Part shown: piece by piece, positions 23,791 through 34,577 of the stretch | How the letters are laid out: each line of letters starts with the position of its first letter | Position numbering within the stretch: position 1 is the first letter of the stretch | Assembly: GCF_000715075.1 (NCBI RefSeq) | Contig: NC_134102.1 | Span: 107,582,001-107,646,000 of the forward strand | DNA length: 64,000 nucleotides | From: Nicotiana tabacum | Lineage: Eukaryota > Streptophyta > Magnoliopsida > Solanales > Solanaceae | Reading direction: 5' to 3' | Program-made: the position numbers and the translations under genes | Notes under the pieces: generated by a model | Told to the model about the DNA's origin: nothing | The model's input: the letters and a program-made list of their open reading frames with translations, nothing else | Database searches by the model: none

Positions 23791-25189
23791 CTGTCCTCTA
23801 CCTCTTGGTGGTCGGACTACTGTGGAGCAACTGGTCCTGTAAGCATAGGCTGCTGACCCTGCTGTACTGGTCTACCCCGAAGCCTATGGCAAAATCTCTG
23901 CATATGACTGGGATCCCCGCACTCGTAACAACTCTTCGGTGCGATGGGCTGCTGACTAAGAGTTTGGCCCTGGGGAACTGAATACCCACTGGGAGGACCT
24001 TGAATAGCTGGTGGGCGATAAGAACTCTCTGGTATAGAACTGAGATAAGGTCGCATTGGAGCACCTCGAGGAGGCGGTGGTGCTGGATATGGGGGCCTGC
24101 TGGACTGCCCTCTCACGACTGACCTCTGCCCCCAGACGAAGCACCTCTGAACTCTCCAGGATACCTAAACCGCTTATCTCTAGTAACCTGCTCCCGGCTA
24201 CGCTGTCGTACACCCTAAATCCTCTGAGCTATCTCCACGACTAGCTCATAGGAAGTACCAATCTCAACCTCTTGAGCCATAGTGGCCTAAATGCCAGTAT
24301 GTAAACTAGCTACAAACCTCTGCACTCTCTCCGCCTTAGTAGGGAGTATCATAAGTGCATGGCGAGATAACTCAGAAAACCTCACCTCATAATCGGTCAC
24401 TGACATCTGACCCTACTGGAGCTTCTCAAACTGACACCGCAACTCTTCCCTCTAGGAGGGTGGAATATACCTGTCCAGGAAGATACGGGTGAACATGTCC
24501 CAAGTTATGGGAGGAAAATCTGCTGGTCTGCCAAGAACATAAGACTGCCACCATCTACGGGCTCTGCCCTCTAGCTGAAAAGTAGCAAAGTCTACCCCGT
24601 AAGACTCCAATATCCTCATGTTGTACAATCTATCCTTGCACCGACCAATGAAATCCTAAGGATTCTCATGTCGCTCACCTCCAAAGATAGGAGGATGTAG
24701 TCTAGTCCATCTGTCCAATAGTTTCTGAGGATCAGCGGCTACAGCTGGCCTGGGCTCAGGTGTAGCTGCTGCCACTGGCTGGGCTTCACCCACGGGTAGT
24801 GCGCCCTGGGTCTGATATACAGCAGTTGCCTGCCCATGAGCTTGTGTGGTAGGGGTCTGTGCTCCCCCGCCTGCCTGAGATGTGGCTGGGTCTGCCGGAA
24901 ATAAACCGGCCTGAGTTATTTTGTCCATGAACCGCAGCATACGACCCATGACATCCTGAAACCCTAGTGCAGATGTGAAATCCACCGGAGCTGGCTCTGC
25001 CACAGGCACCTCACCCTGTTCCTCAATAATGGGATTCTCTACTAGATCCACTGGCAGCATAATTGGAACAGTCGTGGGACGTCCTCGCCCTCTACCACGG
25101 GCTGGAGCCCTCCCTCGCCCTCTGCCTCTAGCAATTGGGGGAGTAGCTCTTCCCTGGTCTGGAACCTCATTAAAGCACATTCTCACCAT
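23791..25189 (-). pseudogene. nested chromovirus: gag with CCHC zinc knuckle
   Basis: Gag packages element RNA. The start (25189) is followed by an Arg/Gly-rich stretch (ARGRGRGRAPARGRGRGRP), a Pro/Ala-rich linker and KLLDRWTRLHPPIFGGERHE. The capsid core follows with many stops (about 24650-24200). The zinc knuckle CYECGDPSHMQRFC is at about 23890-23935, where the usual His is kept. At least six stop codons and frameshifts lie between 24660 and 23800. The ATG at 25189 is the likely true start: it follows a leader and sits about 175 bp from the primer-binding site. Confidence 0.82.
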
Positions 25190-25364
25190 CTGTGAGAGAA
25201 TAAAAGAAGGATATTTAGTACTACATTAATTACATGATGAAATATGAAGAAAAGGTAGTTTCCTAACACCCTATAGCCTCTCGAAGATAAGTACAGACGT
25301 CTCTGTACCGATCCGCAAGACTCTATTAGGTCTGCTTATAACTTGTGAGACCTACGTGAACCTA
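25190..25364 (-). other. leader of the nested chromovirus
   Basis: This 175-bp untranslated leader lies between the primer-binding site and gag. It includes the block GTACAGAGACGTCTGTACTT, a perfect 6-bp inverted repeat around ACGT. The same block is found after the LTR at 58683-61626 (about 61701-61720), linking the two elements. Confidence 0.7.
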
Positions 25365-25378
25365 GTGCTCTGATACCA
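25365..25378 (-). other. primer-binding site, initiator-Met tRNA
   Basis: On the minus strand the sequence is TGGTATCAGAGCAC, the standard plant iMet-tRNA primer site, starting three bases after the LTR end at 25382. This fixes the orientation of the element and identifies 25382-27815 as its 5' LTR. Confidence 0.93.
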
Positions 25379-25381
25379 TGT

Positions 25382-27815
25382 TGTCACGACCCAATTTCAC
25401 CTATAGGTCATGATGACGCCCAACACTATAGCTAGGCAAGCTAACTAATAAATTAAACATATATCGATAAAATTTAAATCCAAGAAAAATATAAGACACC
25501 AAAGTCTACCAATGTGTGTGCCAAGACCTGGTGTCACAAGTGTATGAGCATCTAGTAGATTATACAAAACCACTAATATTGTCTGAAATAAAAATAGACA
25601 GAATGAAAAATACAAGGAGAGACACTGGTAGCTGCAGAACGGCTCAGAAAGGCAGCTCACCACTATGCCCCTAGATAACGTGGGTGTAAGACGATAGGTC
25701 CCCCACTAGTACTTGCCTCAGGTCCTACACAAAAAGTACATCAAGTGTAATATGAGTACGTAAACAATGTGTACCCAGTAAGTATCAAGCCTAATCTCGA
25801 AGCGGTAGAGACGAGATGACCGACATTGACACTCACTATGGGTCAATAATAATAATTGAAATAAAACTAGAATATCTAGATCAGCATGATTCACAGAATA
25901 TAATAATAATTTATTTAATCAGCAGAAATAATTAAATTCCTTCAATTTTAATAAATTTCCAAATTTATCAATTAGTCTCATTTACAGGAATAACAATAAT
26001 CCCTTAACAAGCAGGAATCATAATTCATTAAATTCCAAAGATTTCCAATTTATCAATTAACTTTACAAGATGCAATAAACTATCAAAGTATCGTATAATT
26101 ATTATTATTAGGCACGATTTTTGCCGAAGTCGTACGGCCCGATCCAGAGTTTCGTGTACACTGTCGAGGGACGTGCGACACGATCCATAGATGCATCTAT
26201 CCAGCCGAGACGTTCGGCCCTCTCCACAAGAAAGGACGACATTTTCTTATGTACCTCCGGAATGAGAGTATATTTATTATAATATAAATTCAATAAGAAG
26301 AATCAAGCATATGAGGTTTTCATCCTTTAATATTTTTATCTAACAATTCACAATATATATATATATCAAATAATATTAATTAAACAAAGAATACAATTTA
26401 CACAAGTAATTCATGCTTTGAGTCCTAAACTACCCGGACTTTAGCATTAATAGTAGCTACGCACGGACTCTCGTTACCTCGTGCGTACGTAGCCCCCGCA
26501 ATTAGCAACAATTATTGAATTTAATCCCTATGAGGTAATTTCCCCCTCACAACATTAGACAAGAGACTTACCTCGATTTGCTCTAATTTAATCCACTAGA
26601 AGGCCTTTTCCACAATTATCCAACTCTGTTTGGCTTGAATCCCGTTGTTTTCTCTGAAATCTCCCAAATATCGTCCAAATCCGAGCTCCAAATCGTTAAA
26701 AATTTTTAGAACTTAAACTCTCTGCCCAGTGATTTCTTCTACGCGATTGCGAACTTCCTCACACGATCGCGTAGCACAAATTTTACTGCCCAAACAGTAA
26801 CCCTACGCGATCGCGGAAAATCCCACGCGATCGCGAAGCACAGTCTCTGCAAGCCTATGCGATTGAGAGCCTCCTCACACGATCACGAAGTATTAAGCGC
26901 GTGGCCCAGCTCCTCCCCAGTTTCCCCTACGTGATCGCAAACAACGACACGTGATCGCGATGCTACGCGATCGCATAGAACGAATTATCAGCTGCCCAAA
27001 ATAAGCCTATGCGATCGCAACCCCATTCACGCGATCGCGTAGAACAAATCCAACTCAGTCCAAATTACTCTACGCAATTGCAGACCATCTTACGCGATCG
27101 CGTATAAGGAAATCAGAAGAAAATACCAGCAGTTATCAACAGTCTCCCAAAGGCCAAAAGTGATCTGTTAGTCGTCTGAAACTCACCCGAGCCCCTCGGG
27201 ACCTCAACCAATTATACCAACAAGTCCCAAAACATCATACGAACTTAGTCGAACCCTCAAATCACACCAAACAATGCTAAAACCACGAATCATCCTCTAA
27301 TTCAAGCTTAATGAAACTTAAGATTTCCAACTTCTACATTATGTACCGAAACCTATCAAATCAAGTCCGATTGACCTCAAATTTTGCACACAAGTCATAA
27401 ATGACATAACTGAGCTATGAAAATTTTTGGAACTGGATTCCGACCCCGATATCAAAAAGTCAACTCCCCGGTCAAACTTCCAAACTTAAATTCCTATTTT
27501 AGCTATTTCAAGCCCAATTTAACTACGGACTTCCAAATAAAATTTCGAACACGCTCCTAAGTCCAAAATCACCATACGGAGCTGATGGAATCGTGAAAAT
27601 TCTATTCCGGGATCATTTTCTTAAAATGTTGACCGAAGTCAAACTTAGCCTTTTAAAGCCAACTTAAGGAACCAAGTGTTCCGATTTCAACCCAAACACT
27701 TCCAAATCCCGAACCAACCATCCCCGCAAGTCATAAATCATTAAAAGCACATACATGAAGTTTTATTTTAGGGAACGGGGTTCTAAAAGTTAAAATGACC
27801 AGTTGGGTCATTACA
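25382..27815 (-). repeat. 5' LTR of the nested chromovirus
   Basis: It has TG..CA ends (TGTCACGACCC to GGGTCATTACA) and is closely similar to 17888-20216 apart from indels. Modules are the ACGCGATCGCG cluster (26741-27112), a donor-like GAGGTAAGTCTCTTGTCTAA near 26557-26574, a hairpin box (26451-26494), CGGCCC units (26130-26225) and an acceptor-like TGTGTAG at 25735. The predicted minus-strand intron is 25735-26571. The divergence between the LTR pair suggests an old insertion, but no percentage was computed. Confidence 0.88.
26741..27112. repeat. CpG-rich palindrome cluster (ACGCGATCGCGT type), 5' LTR
   Basis: This is the same array as at 19297-19697, with about fourteen copies and a 40-bp deletion near 26960. 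Different copies carry substitutions in the two LTRs, for example ACGATTG and ACACGATCG, so the units decay independently after insertion. Confidence 0.87.
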
Positions 27816-28032
27816 TTCTCCACCTCTTAAACAAACGTTCGTCCTCGAATGGGTTAAGATTGTACCTGGAGTGCTGAATAAGTGTGGATATCTGCTCCGC
27901 ATGTCTTCCCCGGCCTCCCAAGTCGCTTCTTCTACTGGTTGGCCCCTCCACTAAACTTTTACTACGGAAATCCTCTTGGACCTCAACTGGCAAACCTGTT
28001 TATCCACAATGGCAACTGGTTGGGTCATTACA
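27816..28032 (-). pseudogene. extra chromodomain tail fragment plus 13-bp LTR start
   Basis: This repeats the 3' end of the internal region (the family tail with NPFEDERLFKRWRM) as at 20217-20420, then ends abruptly at CAACTGG followed by TTGGGTCATTACA, the terminal 13 bases of the LTR. The junction falls on shared TTGGGTCATTACA sequence. The right target duplication CATAA follows directly. It is the scar of a lost LTR-internal unit, not an independent insertion. Confidence 0.85.
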
Positions 28033-28037
28033 CATAA
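28033..28037. repeat. 5-bp target site duplication CATAA (right)
   Basis: It matches 17883-17887. Beyond it the sequence resumes the interrupted solo LTR. Confidence 0.9.
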
Positions 28038-28116
28038 TACCTGAAGTGAAGCTGCTTAGGGTCTCAAACCGCTGAATGATGCACTAAAGCTCAAAACGAC
28101 CGATCGGGTCGTTACA
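28038..28116 (-). repeat. start of the solo LTR that begins at 14992
   Basis: In sense orientation this is TGTAACGACCC and the following TCAAACCG-containing segment, which match the first 80 bp of the LTR at 58683 and pick up exactly where 17887 stops. This shows that the chromovirus inserted about 80-85 bp inside the older solo LTR. Confidence 0.85.
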
Positions 28117-29220
28117 GGAGAAGTTATTATAATGGTCCGGCGATGGTTTCTCCTGAAAGGTTCCAAAGTTGTAATTCAATCCAAATCATTTTTACCCAAA
28201 TCCTTTTCAATTCCTTCCGGCCAATCAACGAGAATATTCAAGATTTGGAGGATATAGTCACTTAGATCTGATACAACAAAATGAGAGAGAGTCTTTTTGG
28301 TGAAAACCCTCAAAGGGTACTATAAGGCGGTGGTGAGTAAAGAAACCAAAATGAGAGAGTCGTATTGGTGAAAACTCGCAATGAGCACTATAAAGCGATG
28401 GTGAGAAGAGAAATAAGAGAGGTCAGCTGGTGAAAACCCGCAAAGGGTGCCACTGATCAAAAAGAGGATCCTTATAGCCATTGGTATCGACACAGTCCTG
28501 GACAGGGTTTCTCGATTTCAAGGCAAAAGTTGTGATGAATTTCTGAGAGTAGAACGGTTTACACATACCAGGCATTCAGTCCAAAAGGTATGTCATGTTC
28601 ATTGAAGTCTGCATATACTCCAGATAAGTCCTTCTTTCCTTTCCCTGAAAGGGATACCTCTTGTCTAAATTCATTGTCCATTCCATTGTTTGTTTTTCTT
28701 TGAATCCCTTTCGGTCTAACTCTGTTCCACAACTAAGGCAAAGAAGGGATGGCAAGACTGATTTATAGGGCTCTCGTTTGATACAAGCTAATATGTAAAA
28801 AAGAGGCACCCAGCCTCGGCAGGGGCATCAAGCCAACCCCGACTAGCCATGGTGGCTGATGCTTTGAAATCAAAAACGCTCGAAAGGAGGAAATCAAATT
28901 GAAAGCGCCTACAAGGGCAAAATGAAGTTGAAAAGGTTAAGTCCTAAGTGGCTAACCATCTTGGCAAAGTTTGAAAAGCCAAAGGTTCCCCAATACTCTG
29001 AAGTTAAAATTGGAAGAAAGAAGTCAAAGACCTACAAAGGCAAAAAAAAGTTGAAAAAGGTTAAGTCCCACGTGAACGACCGTCATGGCAAAATTTAGAA
29101 AAGCCAAAGGTTCTCGAGGGCTAGAAATACAAGTGGTATTCAGGAAAACAACTAGTTGCAGGTGAAATTATCTTCAAAGAAGTCGGACAAGATCAAGTGA
29201 CTGAAACACTTAAGGCCACA

Positions 29221-30170
29221 AAACCAACCACCGTTTCAAACTGACAAATTGTTCTTTGTTTGAAAAACAGGAAATAGGTTCTATCCAAAAGCAACCTTGC
29301 AAGAAGCAGGCGCAACAAAAAAAAACCGCGCGAAGACTAAAATAGCTCTACAGCAGCAACAACTCCAAAAGGGAAGCCTTCTCCAAATTCTTTTCCGCAT
29401 TTTACTCATTCTCTTAATTAAAAAAATGAAAATTAAAAAAAAAAATCAAAATAATGATAGTATATGGTCTCCAATCCTTAGTTGCATTTTCCAACATAGG
29501 GTCTCCACTCCCTAGTTGATTTGATTTTGGACATAGGGTCTCCACCCCCTAGTCTGCATTTTCCAACATAGGGTCTCCACTCCCTAGTTGATTTTATTTT
29601 AGACATAGGGCCTCCATTCCCTAGTTGATTGTCTTTAAGACATAGGTCTCCACTCCTTAGTCTCAAGGCCACAACTGAAACACTCAAGGCCACAAAACCA
29701 ACCACCGTTTCAAACTGACAAATTGTTCTTTGTTTGAAAAACAGGAAATAGGTGCTATCCAAAAGCAACCTTGCAAGAAGCAGGCGCAACAAAAAAAACC
29801 GCGCGAAGACTAAAATAGCTCTACAGCAGCAACAACTCCAAAAGGGAAGCCTTGTCCAAATTCTTTCCCGCATTTTACTCATTCTCTTAATTAAAAAAAA
29901 TGAAAATTAAAAAAAAAAATTCAAAATAATGATAGTATATGGTCTCCAATCCTTAGTTGTATTTTCCAACATAGGGTCTCCACTCCCTAGTTGATTTGAT
30001 TTTAGACATAGGGTCTCCACCCCCTAGTCTGCATTTTCCAACATAGGGTCTCCACTCCCTAGTTGATTTTATTTTAGACATAGGGCCTCCACTCCCTAGT
30101 TGATTGTCTTTAAGACATAGGTCTCCACTCCTTAGTCTCAAGGCCACAACTGAAACACTCAAGAGTTGAT
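29221..30170 (+). repeat. ~474-bp tandem duplication
   Basis: The stretch starting AAACCAACCACCGTTTCAAA at 29221 begins again at 29695 and runs through the GCAAGAAGCAGGCGCAAC segment and five array units in both copies, with only a few differences (for example TTCTATCC versus TGCTATCC). It is much younger than the surrounding array. Confidence 0.9.
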
Positions 30171-31060
30171 TTTATATTTAGGCATAGGGTCTCCACTCCC
30201 TAGTATGCTTTTCCAACATAGGGTCTCCACTCCTTAGTTGATTTTATTTTAGACATAGGGTCTCCACTCTATTTTCTGCTTTTCCAACATAAGGTCTCCA
30301 CTCCCTAGTTGATTTTATTTTATACATAGGGTCTTCACTCCCAAGTCTCTCTTCCAACATACGGTCTCCACTCCCTAGTTGAAGTTATTTTAGACATAGG
30401 GTCTCCACTCCCTAGTTGAAGTTATTTTAGACATAGGGTCTCCACTCCCTAGTCTCTTTTCCAACATAGGGTCTCCACTCCCTAGTTGAAGTTATTTTAG
30501 ACATAGGGTCTCCACTCCCTAGTCTGCTTTTCCAACATAGGGTCTCCACTCCTTAGTTTGCTTTTCCAACATAGGGTATTCACTCCCTAGTTGAAGTTAT
30601 TTTAGACATAGGGTCTCCACTCTCTAGTCTCTTTTCCAACATAGGGTCTCCACTCCCTAGTTGAAGTTATTTTAGACACAGGGCCTCCACTCCCTAGTTA
30701 ATTTTATTTTTAGACATAGGGTCTCCACTCCCTAGTTTCTTTTTCAACATAGGGTCTCCACTCCCTAGTTGAAGTTATTTTAGACATATGGTCTCCACTC
30801 CCTAGTCTCTTTTCCAACATAGGGTCTCCTTCCCTAGTTGATTTTTATTTTTTAGACATAGGGTCTCCACTCTCTAGTCTCTTTTCCAACAAAGGGTCTC
30901 CACTCCCTAGTATGCTTTTCCAACATAGGGCCTCCACTCCCTAGTTGATTTTATTTTTTAGACATATGATCTCCACTCCCTAGTCTCTTTTTCCAACATA
31001 GAGTACACCACTCCCTAGTTAATTTGATATTAAACACAGGGTACACCAGACCCTGATATC
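29455..31060 (+). repeat. CATAGGGTCTCCACTCCCTAG tandem array
   Basis: About 40 units of 30-40 bp share CATAGGGTCTCCACTCCCTA. They alternate between two spacer types: GTTGA..TTATTTTAGA and GTCT(C/G)..TTTTCCAA. The alternation defines a higher-order unit of about 70 bp. The last units change to AGGGTACACCA. It resembles the array at 6455-6890 in element A. Confidence 0.9.
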
Positions 31061-31434
31061 ATTGCCAATATAGGATATACCATTCCCTGGCCATACTTTC
31101 CCAACATAAGGTACACCAATCCTTAGTCCAGACATTGTTTTTGACAATAAAAGAATACCAAAAAACAAAATCAGCATGATCTTTTCGGGGAACACCATTC
31201 CCGACCTTTTATTGCTTTCAATAAATAAGTAGTTTAGGATTTTGTTACAATAACTCACGAAATTTTCCTAGTGCAAACTAGGGCAGAAAAATTTCATTCC
31301 TAGTGCATGTTTGGTTTCTTTTTTATTTTGATATAATAGCAGGACCGTGGACCGGAGCCTCGACGAAACCTCACTCGACTCCTCAACTCATCATTCTACC
31401 ATTCTCCTTGAACTACACGCAACATGATTTCCCT

Positions 31435-31439
31435 ATAAC
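31435..31439. repeat. target site duplication ATAAC (left)
   Basis: ATAAC precedes TGTCACGACCC at 31440 and recurs at 34417-34421 after GGGTCATCACA. Confidence 0.9.
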
Positions 31440-31590
31440 TGTCACGACCCGGAATTCCCACCGTCGGGACCGTGATGACGCCTAACATTTCACTTGCTAG
31501 GCAAGCCAACGTTAGAGAATCATTAAACTAATTCTTATCCCCTTTAGTTAATAACAACAATTTAACTAAGGTGAAATATAATGAGTGTGG

Positions 31591-31594
<4 letters not shown>

Positions 31595-31674
<80 letters not shown>
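31595..31674. repeat. (AT)40 microsatellite
   Basis: An uninterrupted AT run of 80 bp inside the solo LTR, probably a self-pairing tract. Confidence 0.97.
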
Positions 31675-31677
<3 letters not shown>

Positions 31678-32190
31678 TATATAACTACCACCCGGATCTG
31701 GAGTCACAATTCACGAGCATTCTAGAATTCACTACAAGTAATAATCTGAAAGAAATACAACTGTTTGAGTGAAAGAAACAGTAAAATAGAAAAGATGGAT
31801 GGGGACTTCAAGGTCTGTGAATGCCGACAGATCTACCTTGAGTCTCCGGATAGCGGGTCCAACAGCTATAATCTCGATCAACCCGAGCCGGAACCAAAAT
31901 CTGCACAGAAAGTGCAGAGTGCAGTATCAGTACAACCGACCCCATGTACTGGGTAAGTGTCGATCCTAACCTCGATGAAGTAGTGACGAGGCTAAGGCAA
32001 GGTACCTACAAATCAACCTGTACAATTTAACAGTGTATATGCAAATAACAGTAATGAAGAGCTAAACATGAAATATCGGGAGGGAAAAACATACTGGGGG
32101 AAATACGAGATGAAGAACTACAGCAGAATGGTAACTGGAACAGTCAATATACTATGAATCAACAGGAATAATGAGTACAGTAAAGGAAAA

Positions 32191-32480
32191 ATGCACGGCA
32201 TCACCCTTCGTGCTTTTACTCTCAATCTCACTATAAAAACAATAGAAACGACACGACATCACCCTTCGTGCATTAACTCTCATATCATGGCACGACATCA
32301 CCCTTCGTGCATTAACACTCACAATATGGCACGGCATCACCTTTCGTGCTTTTACACTCACAATATGTCACGGTATCACCCTTCGTGCATTAACACTCAC
32401 AATATGGCACATCATTACCCTTCGTGCATTAACACTCGCAATATGACACGGCATCACCCTTCATGCATTAACACTCTCCC
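32191..32480 (-). repeat. ~41-bp tandem array in the solo LTR
   Basis: About seven units of GGCACGACATCACCCTTCGTGC plus a TTAACACTCACAATAT spacer. Each unit contains CACG..CGTG arms that can fold into a hairpin. It occupies the place held by CGGCCCGATC units in the related LTRs. The frame at 32191-32505 is simply this repeat translated. Confidence 0.9.
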
Positions 32481-33362
32481 TTACCATAATGCAATGCATA
32501 AATAACAACAGAGAGATATAATAACAAGTACAAGCCTTACTTTAACATTTGGCTCCACAATATCAATCTCAACTTTGAAATAAATACTCGATTATCACCA
32601 GAAAAACCGTAAACATGATAAGAACGATCAATTTAACAATACTAATATAAACACATAGTAATTAGGCATAGGAAAGAGACAATATAAGAAAAACGAGAGA
32701 AAACAGGTAAAACAGGTAAATTGGCGGCGCATAAGTACTCGTCACCTCACATATACGCCGCTCAAATGAGTTTCACATAGCAAATAATCTGAGGTTCCTA
32801 ATTCCCTCAAGTTAGGGTTAGACACAATACTTACCTTGCTCCGAAGGCCACTTAATTCTCACTCACAACTTTTCCTCTAGAATTCACCTCCAAACCACTC
32901 GTATCTATTCAAAAATGACTCAATAATATCAAATATTTCTAAAGGAATCAATTATATTTCATAAATTAAATTTCCCAAATTTTCCTCCAAAAAGTCGAAA
33001 ATCGACCCGGGCCCGCTTGGTCAAAACCCAAGGTTCGGACCAAAATCTATTTACCCATTTACCCATTCACCCCCGAGCCTGGATATATAATTGGTTTTGG
33101 AATTCAACCTCAAATTGATGTCTAAATCCCCAAATTTCTGAAACCCCTAGTTTCTACCCAAACCTCTAACTCTACCATGAAAACCTTAGATTTTAGGTTG
33201 AAGCTTCATAAAATGTAATGGGTAATTGAAAGAAAATGGTTTAGGATCACTTACCAACACTTTGGGGAAGAAATTAACTCTTGAAAATCACCTCTAGCCC
33301 GTTTGTTTTTATGAAAGTTGGAAAAATGACTTATTCCCGTTCTTGATTCTGTTTTATGCACT

Positions 33363-33683
33363 GGGCGACAGTGTGCATCGCGTTCGCGAGGCCACTGTCG
33401 CGTTCGCGAAGAGTATCGGCTACCAAGCCTTCGCGTTTGCGATACCTTTCTTGTGTTCACGATGGTTACCCCCCCTGGCCTTCGCGTTTGCGAGACATGG
33501 CTCGTGTTCGCGATGAAGGAACGACCAACCCTCCCCCAGGTCCCCAAGTGTTTCGCGTTCGCGATGAGCCGGTCGCTTGCGCGAAGGATAAATCCCCCAT
33601 CACTTCGCGTTCACAAAGAAGAAATTTCAGCCTCACCAGTTTACTCTTCGCGTTCGTGAGAGTACCTTCGCAAACGCGAAGAA
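33363..33683. repeat. CpG-rich cluster (TTCGCGTTCGCGA type)
   Basis: About fourteen copies of TTCGCGTTCGCGA or TTCGCGTTTGCGA occur with variable 10-25 bp spacers, some inverted (TTCGCAAACGCGAA). It has the same relative position as the palindrome clusters of the other LTRs in this group. Confidence 0.88.
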
Positions 33684-34416
33684 GGACATGCCAGAACACC
33701 AGAATATGCAGAAAACCAGATTTTCCCAACTCCAAAACATCCCGTGGCCTATCCGAAACTCACCCGAGCCCTCGGTGCTCCAAACCAAACATGCACACAA
33801 GTCTAAAAACATCATACGAACTTGCTCGCGCGATTCAATCGCCAAAATAACACCTAGAACTATGAATTTAGCACCAAATCAAATGAGATTCTCAAGAACA
33901 CTTTAAAATTTCCATTTTTCTCAACTGAACGTTCGAATCACGTCAAACCAACTCCGTTTCTCACCAAATTTCACAGATAAGTCATAAATATTATATTGGA
34001 CCTATACCGGGCTCCAGAATCAAAATACGGACCCGGTATCAACAAGGCCAAACATCAACCAATTCTTAAAAATAATTACATTTGCAGACTTTTAATTTTC
34101 ATAAAAAATTCATAATTCGAGCTAGGGACCTCCGAATTCGATTCTGGGCATACGCCCAGGTCCCATAATTCGGTATGGACCCACCGGGATCGTCAAAATA
34201 CGGATCCGGGTCCGTTTACCAAAAATGTTGACCAAAATCAACTAAAATCAACTTTTATGACAAAAATTCTTATTTTCATCAATTTTCAACATAAAAGCTT
34301 TCCGGAAACACGCCCGGACTGCTCACGCAAATCTAGGAGGGTAAAAATGAGATTTTAAAGGCTTAAGAATGCAGAATCGAGTTCTAAAATATAAGATGAC
34401 CTTTTGGGTCATCACA

Positions 34417-34421
34417 ATAAC
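34417..34421. repeat. target site duplication ATAAC (right)
   Basis: It matches 31435-31439. Element B continues with CCGAGATATGTAGGCTG immediately after it. Confidence 0.9.
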
Positions 34422-34577
34422 CCGAGATATGTAGGCTGTCCAAAACCAGGACTCGATTGCACCTTATCTTTTATTTCTTTTTTTTTTTGAATAATGGTTT
34501 GGTCAAAAATTAGTCACATGGCTCACCTAGTCTTTGCCTAAAAACTCTTCATGTTTCCAAGCAAATAGGGGCACCTG

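Larger units (their letters stand above)
17888..28032 (-). mobile_element. Tekay/Del-type chromovirus (Ty3/gypsy), nested, minus strand
   Basis: The insert is bounded by CATAA target duplications. On the minus strand it reads: a 13-bp LTR start (TGTAATGACCCAA), an integrase/chromodomain tail fragment (27816-28018), a full LTR (25382-27815), an iMet primer-binding site, gag, protease, RT, RNase H, integrase, chromodomain, and a full LTR (17888-20216). The extra tail plus LTR start at the right end suggests a former tandem LTR-internal-LTR-internal-LTR array that later lost one LTR and most of one internal unit. Frequent CAG or CAA to stop changes make all reading frames broken. The chromodomain and domain order support the chromovirus call. 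Confidence 0.9.
28117..31434 (+). other. element B 3' non-coding region
   Basis: No gene is present. The start is collinear with element A from about 5340. It holds units of GAGAGAGTC..GGTGAAAACCC (28276-28450), a ~474-bp tandem duplication (29221-30170) and a long AGGGTCTCCACTCCCTAG array (29455-31060), then degenerates to AGGGTACACCA-type units. Frames at 29478-29882 and 29953-30162 are translations of the array and not genes. Confidence 0.75.
31440..34416 (-). repeat. Tekay-like solo LTR with intact target duplication
   Basis: This 2977-bp unit has TG..CA ends (TGTCACGACCC to GGGTCATCACA), 5-bp ATAAC duplications and no internal coding region. That is the signature of a solo LTR left by recombination between two LTRs. 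Its sense strand is minus. It carries a CpG cluster (33363-33683), a donor-like AAGGTAAGTATTG (32826-32837), a hairpin box (32724-32763), a 41-bp array (32191-32480), an acceptor-like TTCTGTGCAG at 31901 and an (AT)40 run. The predicted minus-strand intron is 31901-32834. Element B sequence joins perfectly across it. Confidence 0.9.

Noticed and set aside
14992..28116. 5-bp target duplication for the split solo LTR
   Set aside because: TGGGC before and GGAGA after do not match, so none is claimed.
29478..30162. 134- and 69-codon frames with a repeated EWRPYVGK motif
   Set aside because: Translations of the AGGGTCTCC tandem array with no conservation of the frame.
30180..31060. CRISPR-like alternating repeat array
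   Set aside because: Spacers belong to two recurring types and the repeat is part of a Tat 3' region.
32191..32505. CRISPR-like array of evenly spaced repeats
   Set aside because: Plant nuclear DNA; the spacers are also repeated, so it is a 41-bp tandem repeat inside an LTR.
33356..33906. 164-codon frame in the solo LTR
   Set aside because: Explained by the TTCGCG cluster and flanking LTR; not conserved between LTR families as protein.
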